Source of the DNA: Chryseobacterium sp.
GTDB taxonomy: Bacteria > Bacteroidota > Bacteroidia > Flavobacteriales > Weeksellaceae
NCBI GenBank assembly: GCA_031277615.1
Contig: JAITMC010000043.1
Location: forward strand, 1-64,000
Length of the DNA: 64,000 nt
Direction: 5' to 3'
Shown: piece after piece, positions 31,162 through 41,073 of the stretch
How the letters are laid out: every line of letters begins with the position of its first letter
How positions within the stretch are numbered: position 1 is the stretch's first letter
Position numbers and translations under genes: made by a program
The notes under the pieces: generated by a model
Databases searched by the model: none
What the model saw: only the letters and a program-made list of their open reading frames with translations
Told to the model about the DNA's origin: nothing

Positions 31162-31527
31162 GAATTTTTACAGCAATGAAAAACTTTTTCTTTTCTTAAA
31201 TGATAAAAACACTCCTGAAAGTTCGTTAACAGATTGCTGCTTTTATTTAAACCATCAAGGTTGTTTAAGTTTTAAGATGAGTTAAGGGAAAAATCAGAGG
31301 TTTTTTTAAATTGAAGGTTAGCCCGTTTTAAAAGATGAATGTTTATTTTTTTATTGCAAGGAGAAATAATGTTTTACGTCATTAGGATAAACAAGGGCGT
31401 AAACTTATCAAATAAATATGAAGCTTTTCTTAAGTAAGTTCTTTGAATAATCAAGATTTCTCTATTCTCAATTTAAGATCTATTGCATTCAGATATTTTG
31501 TATTTTTATCCGAAATGCCTGTCTGTT

Positions 31528-32336
31528 ATGAAAAAGTTTTTGTTTTTTTTGATGCTGTTATCGTGTGGACTGTTTCTTTTAGGCTGTGAATATAAAGTAA
31601 AAGGAAACGGTTCCAGTGCGAAAGGAAATTCTGAAAAAAAGGTTCTGAAAAATGTAAAGAACTTTGATGAGAAAACAAAAACTATTCATGTTCTTGTGGC
31701 CCTGTGCGATAATAAATACCAGGGAATTGTTCCTGTTCCCGAAAAGATAGGCAATGGACAGGATCCTGATCAGAACCTGTATTGGGGTGCTGCTTACGGA
31801 GTCCGTACGTATTTTAAGAAAAGTAAGGAATGGAAAGACTGGTTTTTCAGAATACTTCCAATCAAAACTATTATCTGGTAGCCGATGCTTATGACGGAAA
31901 ATATATAGAAAACTGCACCAGAGATTTTTTCTACAGCAGCTCCGGGCAATGGAAAGACGTTATAAACATCAATGGAAAACGGATTGGACTCTACGGAAAT
32001 TCTAAGCTGGTTTCTTATGTAGGACATGACGGGCTGATGGATTTCCAGCTATCTGAATCTTTTAAAAATACGGATGGAAAAACCAGAGACTGCATTATTC
32101 TGGCCTGCTACAGTAAGAGGTTTTTCTCTCATCAGCTAAAAGATACCCATGCCAATCCTTTAGTATGGACCACTCACCTAATGGCTCCTGAAGCGTATAT
32201 TCTGCATGATGCTTTAACGGGTTATATTAAAAGTGAATCTGGAGAACAGATCAGAACACGGGCAGCTTCAGCGTACTCCAAATATCAGAAATGCAGTGAG
32301 AAAGCGGCCAGAAACCTGCTGGTGAGCGGGTGGTGA
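31528..32336 (+). pseudogene. Frameshifted lipoprotein gene
   Basis: Two overlapping frames together make one protein. The first (from ATG 31528) encodes a lipoprotein signal (MKKFLFFLMLLSCGLFLLGC) and TIHVLVALCDNKYQGIVP...LYWGAAYGVRTYFKK, but stops at about 31881. The second, in another frame from about 31830, continues RLVFQNTSNQNYYLVADAYDGKYIE to its stop. A -1 shift near 31835-31850 joins them. This is either a real inactivation or a sequencing error. Function unknown; the 'LYWGAAYGV' part recurs in flavobacterial lipoproteins (from memory). Confidence 0.7.
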
Positions 32337-32465
32337 TCTTTCACGTATTTAAAATCTGATAACTCCAATTAATATCAGTGATATTTTTTACAAAAAAAGA
32401 GAGATTTCGTACAAAGTTTTGAGGTTCATAAAGGGATAAGTTTGCAAAGATTTAAAGATCCAGTT

Positions 32466-33317
32466 ATGAATACATTGAAAAAATTATGTTATCTGTTGGC
32501 AGCCTTGTTTTTCTCTGCTGCTTTTGTATCGTGCTCTGATGATGATGAGATGATCATTGAGCAGATGACTCCCTCACAGACTCTTGCCTCTACTCCATGG
32601 GAAACTACGGGTGCTAAGGACAAAAACGGACAGTCTGTAGACCTTAATGATGCCAGTGTGAACGGTTATGTAGGTTTTGCGTACTTCAAAGGAGACGGCA
32701 GTTTTGTGATTTACGGACTTAATGATGCGATCCGCTCAAGAGGAACATGGTCGGTAGATGCAATGGGAACCAGGAGAACAATAACGGCATTAAACCCAGA
32801 CGGAACTACCATTTTCACCCGGGATGTGGAAATTCTTGTTCTTAACCGCAATGAATTTACGTACAGAATTCGTCCGAATGCAGCAGATCAATCAATCTAT
32901 TACGACATTATCCATACCAGAACTCTGCATGCCGAACCTTCCAACGGACAGCTTACGCTTGCTTCCACACCATGGGAAACGACAGGAGCCAAAAACAGCA
33001 ACGGACAGCCTGTTGATCTGGCAGACAGCAGTGTTGCAGGGTATGTAGGGTATTCTTATTTCAAAGCTAACGGAACTTTTGCGATCTACGGATTAAATAA
33101 TGCTCCAAGATCAAAAGGGACGTGGTCTATTTCTCCGGACGGAAAGAAAAGAACCCTTACCGCTTTGGATGATGCAGGGAATGTAATTTTCACCCGCGTT
33201 GTGGATATTCTAACGCTAAACAGCAACGAATTCACTTACCGAATCACTGATGCAGCGAATCCTTCTGTATATTATGATATTATCCACAAGAGTGTTTCTC
33301 ATAATGAACCTCATTAA
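32466..33317 (+). CDS. Lipoprotein with two DUF4822-like domains
   Basis: A 283-residue lipoprotein with signal peptide and lipobox (FVSC near residue 22). Two direct repeats of about 120 residues follow, each beginning LASTPWETTGAK and containing YVG-(A/S)YFK, FTYRI and YYDIIH; this is DUF4822. The repeats are highly similar, so the internal duplication is recent. The ATG at 32466 is preferred to an earlier in-frame start because it gives a proper signal. Role unknown; probably on the outer membrane. Confidence 0.85.
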   Translation: MNTLKKLCYLLAALFFSAAFVSCSDDDEMIIEQMTPSQTLASTPWETTGAKDKNGQSVDLNDASVNGYVGFAYFKGDGSFVIYGLNDAIRSRGTWSVDAMGTRRTITALNPDGTTIFTRDVEILVLNRNEFTYRIRPNAADQSIYYDIIHTRTLHAEPSNGQLTLASTPWETTGAKNSNGQPVDLADSSVAGYVGYSYFKANGTFAIYGLNNAPRSKGTWSISPDGKKRTLTALDDAGNVIFTRVVDILTLNSNEFTYRITDAANPSVYYDIIHKSVSHNEPH

Positions 33318-33421
33318 TCATAAGTGTTTTTTTCAGATCTGAAAGCTGGAAGAAAGAGGCTTGAAGTATTTTAAGCCCCGATTCAAACGAATTGAAATTA
33401 AGTTAGTTGATCATGAATGAC

Positions 33422-33447
33422 GAAGCCTGCTTTCCGGAGCAGGCTTC
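33422..33447 (+). terminator. Terminator after DUF4822 gene
   Basis: GAAGCCTGCT pairs with AGCAGGCTTC around TTCCGG, followed by ACTTTTTTTT. Confidence 0.75.
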
Positions 33448-33462
33448 ACTTTTTTTTAAGGG

Positions 33463-34509
33463 CTACAGGCAGTCTTCCCACCATTTTTTCCAGTTTACTT
33501 TTCCCAGCTGATCGAGATCTGTTTTTTCACCGATCATGGGAAGGGTAACGGGCTGGTTATTTTTTTCGGCATATTCTGAAACCAGAGCCAGTGGTTCATA
33601 CCACGGATGCTGGGCCAGTTTAAATTTTGAATTGTGAACAGGAATAAAATTTTCAGCTTTCAGTTCTTTTACTTCTTCTATGATCTGCTCGGGAAGGCTG
33701 TGAATATAAGGCCATTTTTCGTTGTATTGTCCGCATTCCATCACGGCAAGATCAAAGGGACCATATTTCTCCCCGATTTCTGAAAAATGATTTCCGTAAC
33801 CGCTGTCTCCGCCCAGAAAAAGCTTTTTGGAAGGTGCTTTCAAGACAAAGGAAGTCCATAATGAGATATTACGGTTGAGCAGTCTTCCGGAAAAGTGTCT
33901 TGCCGGGGTAAGGGTAAGGGTAAAACCTTCTGCAATATCTATACTCTCCCACCAGTTTTTCTCGATGATCTTTTCAGAGTTCCAGCCCCAGTATTCAAAA
34001 TGCTGCCCGGTTCCCAGCCCGCATATTACTTTTCCCGTCTTGTCTTTAAGCGCCTGAACGGTTTTATAATCCAGGTGATCCCAGTGATCGTGGGTAATCA
34101 GCAGAAAATCAATATCGGGTATATGTTCCGGCTTGTAGTAATCAGCTCCCTGAAAAGCTTTTATGGATCCCGGCATGGGTGATGCATTTCCACTGAATAC
34201 AGGATCTATCAGGAATTTTTTTCCATCAATCTGTATAAAATAGGAGCTGTGCCCAAACCAGATGAGTACATTTTCTTCCGGATGAAGATTCTTAAGATCT
34301 GTGGTTACAAACGGAAGCGGACATTCCGGAGCTGTATGTTCCACTTTACACAGAGCACCTAACAATGCTTTGGTCATACTTTCTCCTTCCAGTAAAGCAG
34401 GTGTGGGAAGGATATTCTGAAATTTCCCGTTGGTATAGTTGGTCAGGGTACTGAAGTATCCTCTTCTTTTTTCGTCGGGAAACTGCCCGAGCTGTTTTAC
34501 TAAATTCAT
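33463..34509 (-). CDS. MBL-fold metallo-hydrolase, NAPE-PLD/UlaG-like
   Basis: A 348-residue protein of the lactamase-B2 type. Motifs are WFGHSSYFIQIDG, LIDPVFS, ITHDHWDHLDY (zinc HxHxDH), GGDSGYG and IPVHNSKFKLA. Relatives act on phospholipid-like or lactone substrates; the substrate here is open. It is distinct from the RNase Z-like MBL protein at 5728-6681. A 13-base gap separates it from the antiporter gene upstream, so both may be one transcript. Confidence 0.85.
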   Translation of the reverse strand: MNLVKQLGQFPDEKRRGYFSTLTNYTNGKFQNILPTPALLEGESMTKALLGALCKVEHTAPECPLPFVTTDLKNLHPEENVLIWFGHSSYFIQIDGKKFLIDPVFSGNASPMPGSIKAFQGADYYKPEHIPDIDFLLITHDHWDHLDYKTVQALKDKTGKVICGLGTGQHFEYWGWNSEKIIEKNWWESIDIAEGFTLTLTPARHFSGRLLNRNISLWTSFVLKAPSKKLFLGGDSGYGNHFSEIGEKYGPFDLAVMECGQYNEKWPYIHSLPEQIIEEVKELKAENFIPVHNSKFKLAQHPWYEPLALVSEYAEKNNQPVTLPMIGEKTDLDQLGKVNWKKWWEDCL

Positions 34510-34522
34510 TGCTGTATTTTTT

Positions 34523-36103
34523 TTACATTCTGAGCCTTTCTTCTTCCAGGTCCAGCCTTGTCAGGTAATGTCTTATGTATTCTTCGTCAATATGGGAGTT
34601 TCTCCTGTTTTCTTCCCGAAGCCAGATGCGCTGCTGTTCCAGGGTTTCAAAATAAATCTGTTTGGCTTCATCTGAAAGCTTACGGGCAGAGTCTTCTTTA
34701 TCTTCTCTTTCCCAACGGTCCATCAGCTTATTAAAGTATTCATTTTCGCTTCTTCTTTCTTTATAATTTTCATTCAGATAGGTTAAAGCGGCATGGCGCA
34801 TTCCTCTTCTTAAAAAGTGTTCGGATTCTTCTTCGGACATATAGGCACTTTCGGATTCTGACAGTTTCAGTTTCTTTATCAGTGCGGGAAGGGTAAGCCC
34901 CTGAACGATTAACGTCACCAGAATAACGACAAATGTAATAAACAGGATAAGATCACGATGGGGAAAAGGCTGTCCGTTCTCCATAATGACCGGAATAGAC
35001 AGTGCAGCGGCTAAGGAAACTACCCCGCGCATTCCCGTCCAGCCCATGAGCATAGGGGCTTTCATTCCGGGATCCCGGTCTGCCACATTGATGAAGTTCC
35101 TCATGATTAAAGTAACAAATACCGCCCCGAAAGAAGCCAGAAAGCGGATAACAATGAGTACGGTAGTAATCAGCAAACCGTAACCTATGGCTTCGTAAAG
35201 ACCGATGCCTTCTTTATGCAGGCCTACCATAATTTCCGGTAAATCCAGCCCGATCAGGAGGAAGACGATTCCATTGATCAGAAATACAAAGCTTTCCCAA
35301 ACATTTGAGCCTTTCAGGCGAGATTCTGAGGTCCGGAAAATTTCGTGTCTGCGGACGGAAAGATAGAGTCCTCCGCTTACCACAGCCAGTACGCCGGAAG
35401 CATGAACCTCTTCTGCTGCGATGTACATCACATAGGGAGCCACAAGACTTAATATGGCATCCATATTGACATCGGTAGGAAATATTTTTTCAATTTTTAA
35501 GAATAAAAACGCCAATACCAACCCTATTCCCAGCCCTCCAAAAACCATCCATCCAAAGCTTAAAGCAGCCTCCTGCCATACAAACTGTCCGGTAGCTACG
35601 GCCACCATGGCAAACCGAAAGATAATCAGTGAAGAAGCATCGTTGAACAGACTTTCTCCTTCCAGAACTGTGGATACATTTTTGGGAACTTTTACAAATT
35701 TTAAAATAGCTCCTGCACTTACGGCATCGGGAGGAGAGACAATTCCCCCCAAAACAAAACCCAGTGCCAGCGAAAACCCCGGAATGAATGAGTTGGCAAT
35801 AAATGCTACGGATATGGCTGTAAGAAATACAACAATAAATGCAAAACTGGTAATGATGCGCCGGAGTTTCCATATTTCTTTCCATGAGACGGCAAAAGCG
35901 GCTTCATACAAGAGCGGCGGCAGGAAGATGATAAAAATAAGTTCGGGATCAATTTTCAGAACGGGTAAACCGGGAATAAAACTGATCAGAAGTCCGGCAA
36001 TCACCAGAATAATAGGATAGGCTACTTTCAGCCGGTTGGCCAGCATAATGGCCCCAATAATGACCAGGACAAGGCCTAAGTAATAAATAAAATTTTCCAC
36101 CAT
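34523..36103 (-). CDS. Na+/H+ antiporter, CPA1 family
   Basis: A 526-residue transporter with about 12 membrane helices. Family marks are SPPDAVSAGAILK (near residue 125), ESLFNDASSLI and GWTGMRGVVSLAAAL near residue 355. A ~110-residue cytoplasmic tail is rich in charged residues. Role: exchange of cytoplasmic sodium or potassium for external protons, or the reverse. It starts at ATG 36103 and ends 13 bases before the MBL gene. Confidence 0.92.
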   Translation of the reverse strand: MVENFIYYLGLVLVIIGAIMLANRLKVAYPIILVIAGLLISFIPGLPVLKIDPELIFIIFLPPLLYEAAFAVSWKEIWKLRRIITSFAFIVVFLTAISVAFIANSFIPGFSLALGFVLGGIVSPPDAVSAGAILKFVKVPKNVSTVLEGESLFNDASSLIIFRFAMVAVATGQFVWQEAALSFGWMVFGGLGIGLVLAFLFLKIEKIFPTDVNMDAILSLVAPYVMYIAAEEVHASGVLAVVSGGLYLSVRRHEIFRTSESRLKGSNVWESFVFLINGIVFLLIGLDLPEIMVGLHKEGIGLYEAIGYGLLITTVLIVIRFLASFGAVFVTLIMRNFINVADRDPGMKAPMLMGWTGMRGVVSLAAALSIPVIMENGQPFPHRDLILFITFVVILVTLIVQGLTLPALIKKLKLSESESAYMSEEESEHFLRRGMRHAALTYLNENYKERRSENEYFNKLMDRWEREDKEDSARKLSDEAKQIYFETLEQQRIWLREENRRNSHIDEEYIRHYLTRLDLEEERLRM

Positions 36104-36297
36104 TGTTTTTACATTTTTTTAAATCCGGAAAATCCGGAATATAAAACTGTTTATTTTTAATAAATATAAGAATTGCTATGAATGTATGGAAGCATTTTTT
36201 TCGGATGGTGGAAAGAAAGTTGGAAGAGAAGACGGAAGCTGGAAATTATTTTGTTTATCATTTGTACCCCCGTTATCTCATTTAAATATCTAAAAAA

Positions 36298-36322
36298 ATG
36301 CGGCTTTACTTTTAAGCCGCAT
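36298..36322 (-). terminator. Terminator inside the AraC remnant
   Basis: Perfect stem ATGCGGCTT / AAGCCGCAT (10 bp) followed on the minus strand by seven T. Confidence 0.7.
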
Positions 36323-36510
36323 GATCTGATAAGCTGATCATCAATGGGTGGTTTGATTGCCAGAAGATAAAAATCGATGGTCACGGGATCGGACTGCAGT
36401 CTGATATTGTGTTTTTCATCAAAGTTAACGACATGTAATTCATCGCTTTTTACCGGACCCACCTTCAGGTAATCAGAAAATTCGGGAATATTCAGTATTC
36501 TTGTTTTCAT
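36320..36510 (-). pseudogene. Fragment of an AraC-type regulator N-terminus
   Basis: About 60 codons encode a product beginning MKTRILNIPEFSDYLK and including TIDFYLLAIKP, which matches the ligand-binding N-terminus of AraC regulators. No DNA-binding domain follows; the frame runs directly into a terminator hairpin at 36298. A truncated remnant, or conceivably a short expressed peptide. Residues after LAIKP derive from the hairpin and are not meaningful. Confidence 0.5.
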
Positions 36511-36601
36511 TGTGTTCTCCTCTATCCTGCAAAATTAGAAACTTCAGCAGCTTGTTTAAGGATACAAATTAAGGAAAAACGGAGACATTTTACTGATTGC
36601 C

Positions 36602-37303
36602 CTACAACTGATCGGAAAAATACAGTATGATAAGCAAAAAAAGTCCTGAAGCGGCAAATAAACCCAATATAATAACGGCTGAGGTGGTGATGAACCTCCG
36701 GAATGCTTTCTGATCGAACTGAAAGGTCTCCGGATGAATACAGAATTCTTCATATACCCGGGGATGTATGTTCAGATCGGGTCTGAAATATCTGATTCTC
36801 TGTACAAAACCGGCTCTCAAAGCTCTGCTGTTGGCAGGATAATAGGACAAACCGGGATCCAGATTGTCGAAATGAATCTGCCGGCTTCCGTCATTCAACC
36901 ATACGGTGAGAAGCTGGGTTTTATTTTGATAGGAAAGGTACACCTCATAGCTATCGGGCAGGCTGAGGTGTCTGATCTGGCTGTAGAGCACAGAATCGGT
37001 AGTTCCGTTTCTATTTTCATAGTGAATTCCCTGATCGTCCACCACAATTCTTTCAATCCTGTTTCCCGCATTCTTTTTTATATGCCGGATGATAAAATAG
37101 AGCGCGGTGCCCCATACCAGGTAATAGATCATGGCACCTATAATAAAAACGACAGATCTTTCCGTAAAAAACAAAGGAAATATAGACAGCATTACCAATA
37201 AAAAGAGCAGGAACGCTCCGCCAAAAATCCGTATCAGCCATGTCATGATCCAGTTGGGTCTGGAGATTAATACCGGAAATGTTTTTCTCACCTCATCTTG
37301 CAT
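36602..37303 (-). CDS. Membrane protein with PH-like region
   Basis: A 233-residue protein. Two membrane helices lie near residues 20-70, a beta-rich segment (YENRNGTTDSVLYSQIRHLSLPDSYEVYL) resembling YcxB/PH-like membrane-associated domains follows, and a third helix pair near the C-terminus (FITTSAVIILGLFAASG). No firm family. The frame could start at a GTG (37351); the ATG at 37303 is chosen. Monocistronic, next to a MITE-like repeat. Confidence 0.6.
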   Translation of the reverse strand: MQDEVRKTFPVLISRPNWIMTWLIRIFGGAFLLFLLVMLSIFPLFFTERSVVFIIGAMIYYLVWGTALYFIIRHIKKNAGNRIERIVVDDQGIHYENRNGTTDSVLYSQIRHLSLPDSYEVYLSYQNKTQLLTVWLNDGSRQIHFDNLDPGLSYYPANSRALRAGFVQRIRYFRPDLNIHPRVYEEFCIHPETFQFDQKAFRRFITTSAVIILGLFAASGLFLLIILYFSDQL

Positions 37304-37397
37304 CTGTTCAAGATACGAAAATTTCAGATTGCTAACAACAGAAACATCCACACGAAGGCGGATGTTTCGTTTTTTTATGAATTATTTCTTTGTTGTC

Positions 37398-37764
37398 AGA
37401 GCCTATTTAAGTTCCTAAAATTTAATTTTTGTAGGACATTCAAATTTTTATCTTTAAGAATAAAGATGCTGTACTGATGATGTTTTTTTACCACGCAAAG
37501 CGTTATCTTCATTATGCATATTTTCAGGAAGCAAAGGGTAGAATCAACTTCGTTGATTCGTCGAATCGTTTGGATAAGCATAAAAACTTCATCAGCATCA
37601 TCTGTAAAATAATCTACGAGAGAAAATATACACAAACATCCGTGAAATTCATGAATCTGTGGGATTTTTTTTAATCCCAAATTCAAGGCTCGACGAATCT
37701 AAAAGAAACCCAAGGTCTGGTAATCATGTACATATTTTCTTAAAATAAATTTACACAGGCTCTT
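37398..37764. repeat. MITE-like repeat, full-length copy
   Basis: About 367 bp bounded by an imperfect inverted repeat: left AGAGCCTATTTAAG, right ACACAGGCTCTT (complement AAGAGCCTGTGT). It shares long segments with 4056-4320, including GTAGGACATTCAAATTTTTATC and ACACAAACATCCGTG. No transposase. Reading frames within are not called. Confidence 0.75.
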
Positions 37765-37791
37765 AAAATCCTACTATAACCGGATGGGGCT

Positions 37792-40764
37792 TTAAAATTC
37801 AAATTCACCAATCAGGATTCCTTCTTTCTGATCATTTTTTCCTTTTTTCTGATTCTGAAAGACGACTGTTTTGCGTTCCTGTTTTCCGGTGGCATAGTTG
37901 AGGTATATTTCAGCCATGATTGCAGTAGGCCCGGCAATATTGACCTGGGTTTCGCCATAGAAATTGGTTTCGATGATGTATTTTCCCTTTGCGGCTTTTT
38001 TCAGGAGAAACTGTTCCGGGCCGAAGCCTTCCGTAAAATCGTTGCTCAGTCTTCCTCCGGCTTCAGTCTCGGAATGGGAATACATGCATTTTTCTTTATC
38101 GGGTCCTGTTACCCAAAGGTCGATATCCGTATTGTCTTTGTTCCAGTTGATCACGACCCGTATGTTTACCGGAAGATCGGCAATGAGTCGGGGATTGATG
38201 CCTTTCAGATCCAGTTTGTCCCGGTGTCTGCTGATCAGCTGGTTGATCTCCATAAGGATGATTTCCTCAATGCCTTCATCACGCCTGTTCTGTTCGGAAG
38301 TATAGGATTGGATAAGAACCTTATACAGGTTGTTGAGCGCCTCCTGATACCGGCTGTTATCTTCGAGTGCCAACGCATAATCTCTGTAGCTCTGTGGATC
38401 AAAAGGTCTCAATTCCAGGATTTTTCCGGTGATCCAGAGTTCTTTGTCGTAGGCTCCGACCTGTTTCAATTTATAGGCCAGCAATTTATAGAGTTCTTCA
38501 TTTTCAATATCCAGATCGGCAACGGAACTCAATACTTTCAGTCCGGATTTCTGATCATTGCTCTTAAAAAGCAGCCCGGCAATATCAAAATAGTATTGTG
38601 GGGTTTCTATATAATCTTTTCTGTGCTGGAGATAGATCTGATATATTTCGGCAGGTTTTTTAGCGGAAGTAAAGAACTTCATATAATCTGCATCTGATTT
38701 AACGTCAACGACGGTGATCTTTCCTGCTTTCCGGATCCCAAAACCTGTCACCACCATTTCCTCAATCATTTTAATGGTATCCGTACGGGAACCTGAAGCT
38801 TCTCTGACCCTTTCTGCCCTTCCTTCCAGATGTTGTGTTACAACAGCATTGGATGCTGCTGTTTCATCAGAACGTTTTACCTCCATAGCATATTCAGCCG
38901 AAACAGGAGTCGAAGCAGGAGTAGGAGCATGCGCAGGTTCCGGTACTACACCTCTCATTGTTTTAGCAGCACGGTTCTTTTTCTTTTTTTTATGCTGAAA
39001 ATCCGTCTGCCACCATTTTTTCAGGTTTTCTATAGTGACTTCGGCATCTTCCATGATATCGTTCACCAGCCAGTCTTTTTCTTCTTTGTTTTCTTTAATG
39101 ATCCTGTCATATTCTGCTCGCAGTTCAGAAGGAGGCAATATTTTATATTTTACATAGTCGGATATTTCCTCCAGTACCATCAGGCTCATATTATGGCTTG
39201 CAAGGCCGTATTTCCTGCTGATTTCTTTAATGTCTTCGCTGTTTTCTTTTTCGAAAATCTCAAGTTCATTCAGCTTTTTCTGCGCCCAGAACTGTGAGAT
39301 ATCCCAGTCTTTAACGGATTGTGTATCAACATTCAGCTGTAAAACCCTGGTTTCGGTAACTTCATTACCATAGCCAAAGAGGACTTTTACAGATGTCTGA
39401 TTTGTTTTTACTATTCCTGTCAATACAAAATCCTGAGAAATCGTCTGCGTGAGGGACGGATATACCTGGGTAACCGAATTATTGTCTTCAATCCTTAAAA
39501 ACTTCAGAGGTTGAAATAACAGTTTTCTGACTTCTTTTTTAGGATCATTTTCATTTAAATTCAGAAATTCACCTCCTGTGATACTGCTGATGTATTTTAA
39601 CTGTCCGAAATTGGCCGTATTGGAGGAAGAAATTGTGAAAACAGGTTTCTTTCCGTTAAAATTACGATCCCCGAAGGTTGACATTCCGTCAGAAAATAAC
39701 AGTACCTCATCTTCATTTACTGTTTTCAGCTGTCCGAAATCTGTTCCTCCGTCATATACCGTTCCGGAAAGGTAGTTTTTTAAACTCTTCCAGTTTCCGT
39801 TTTCTATGGTGAAGGTATTTCCTTCTTCAAAGGTATTGCTGAGAAAGTATACTTTTACGGAAAGGTTTTTATTAATCCTGAAATATTCTTCCAGAAGCTC
39901 CCACTCTTTCTCATGATTCCTTTTTAATCCGCTTAATGAATTATCCCAGACGACAGCTAATTTCCCGGGTTGCTTTTTAGCTCTTTCTTTGGGATCTATC
40001 GCCATCGCTGCCAGAAAATATGCTGACTGATCTTGTCCCTTCCCGATCAGGATATTCTGTGCTGCGTTTTCCTGCGGGATATTAATTTTGAGATTCTGTC
40101 CGGGTTTGTAGTTTTGCTTATGGGTTTCTGCTATCCAGCTGTTTCCGTTTTTGACAAATGAGAAGCTGCCATCCGGTTTTTCTTCAAGCTGAGGGGTTAC
40201 CGCATTCTGATATACAATGGTTTTGATATTGAATTCAGGAATTGGAGAAGAAAAATTTAAAGGCAGGAAGTACTGATAATCGTTTCCGGTTCTTTTCAGT
40301 TCGTAATGGTAGGTAATCTGTACGGTTCTTTCCCCACCATTGGCTGCAATAGGATAAATTCTTGTTCTGAAGTTATTGCCTTCCACCTTTTCCAGGATTC
40401 CCGGATCTATATTTTTCTTCTGTATGGTTTCAAAAACCTGCTTGGCTTTTTCTTTTTCTACGGGAACTGCTTTTCTCAGTTTTCCTTCAATATCCAGAGC
40501 ATAGCCGCTCACACTCACTCCTTCCGGAAGCGGAAAAGTCAGTCTTCCTTCCATCAGCCGTGGAGCATTGTTTTTAAAAACCATCGTGACCGTATTCGTA
40601 GAAATTCGTCCTGTGATTTTGGTTTCAATATCTATTTTTTGAAGGATGACCTTGGTATTTTTTTCAAAACCGCCCTTTTCATCAGGAGTTTCAATTGTTG
40701 GAACCTGCGCATAAAGTACAACAGGAATACATAGAATGAGGATCGAAATCCATATATTTTTCAT
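37792..40764 (-). CDS. Secreted VIT/vWA-domain protein with DUF2135 tail
   Basis: A 990-residue exported protein with signal peptide (MKNIWISILILCIPVVLYAQ). A VIT domain (about 40-170) is followed by a vWA-like domain (KLAVVWDNSLSG near residue 270, LLFSDGMSTFG), a linker with MRGVVPEPAHAP, a segment EEMVVTGFGIRKAG near residue 680 that resembles the start of SusC/RagA plug domains, TPR-like repeats, and a C-terminal DUF2135 (NWNKDNTDIDLWVTGPDKE). Bacteroidota proteins of this kind sit in the cell envelope and may bind partners or signals; the function is unknown. Single gene between a repeat and a 309-bp gap. Confidence 0.8.
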   Translation of the reverse strand: MKNIWISILILCIPVVLYAQVPTIETPDEKGGFEKNTKVILQKIDIETKITGRISTNTVTMVFKNNAPRLMEGRLTFPLPEGVSVSGYALDIEGKLRKAVPVEKEKAKQVFETIQKKNIDPGILEKVEGNNFRTRIYPIAANGGERTVQITYHYELKRTGNDYQYFLPLNFSSPIPEFNIKTIVYQNAVTPQLEEKPDGSFSFVKNGNSWIAETHKQNYKPGQNLKINIPQENAAQNILIGKGQDQSAYFLAAMAIDPKERAKKQPGKLAVVWDNSLSGLKRNHEKEWELLEEYFRINKNLSVKVYFLSNTFEEGNTFTIENGNWKSLKNYLSGTVYDGGTDFGQLKTVNEDEVLLFSDGMSTFGDRNFNGKKPVFTISSSNTANFGQLKYISSITGGEFLNLNENDPKKEVRKLLFQPLKFLRIEDNNSVTQVYPSLTQTISQDFVLTGIVKTNQTSVKVLFGYGNEVTETRVLQLNVDTQSVKDWDISQFWAQKKLNELEIFEKENSEDIKEISRKYGLASHNMSLMVLEEISDYVKYKILPPSELRAEYDRIIKENKEEKDWLVNDIMEDAEVTIENLKKWWQTDFQHKKKKKNRAAKTMRGVVPEPAHAPTPASTPVSAEYAMEVKRSDETAASNAVVTQHLEGRAERVREASGSRTDTIKMIEEMVVTGFGIRKAGKITVVDVKSDADYMKFFTSAKKPAEIYQIYLQHRKDYIETPQYYFDIAGLLFKSNDQKSGLKVLSSVADLDIENEELYKLLAYKLKQVGAYDKELWITGKILELRPFDPQSYRDYALALEDNSRYQEALNNLYKVLIQSYTSEQNRRDEGIEEIILMEINQLISRHRDKLDLKGINPRLIADLPVNIRVVINWNKDNTDIDLWVTGPDKEKCMYSHSETEAGGRLSNDFTEGFGPEQFLLKKAAKGKYIIETNFYGETQVNIAGPTAIMAEIYLNYATGKQERKTVVFQNQKKGKNDQKEGILIGEFEF

Positions 40765-40973
40765 GGCATTGGTTATTTTTTGAAATTTAATAAAAAAACA
40801 CTATATAATTCAAGATGCTTTGAAAAGGCTAAAGGTTGGAAAACGTTTTTTTTATTATTGATTTTTTTTTAACTATTAAGGTTATGTAAGTTCTATGGGG
40901 AATTAAGGATAACATCGAAAATGTTTTTTAAGCTGAACTTATTATAGTGAAAATAAGGGCAAATTGCTACGCA

Positions 40974-41043
40974 AAGTCTCCTGACTTTGAGTAAGACAAA
41001 TATTAATTTTCATAAATACAAACTCCGAAGTCAGGAGACTTCG
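40974..41043. repeat. Long hairpin between VIT-vWA and phoD genes
   Basis: AGTCTCCTGACTT (40974 on) and AAGTCAGGAGACT (ending 41043) are inverted with a ~45-base spacer. No T-run favours one strand. The rest of 40765-41073 shows no gene. Confidence 0.6.
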
Positions 41044-41073
41044 GAGAGCAGGTAAAATTAAATCTGATTTTAA

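Noticed and set aside
31157-31527. Possible small RNA in the gap before the frameshifted lipoprotein
   Set aside because: AT-rich with no stable hairpin, no T arm and no clear promoter.
37396-37686. 96-codon minus-strand frame
   Set aside because: Part of the full-length MITE-like element; non-coding.
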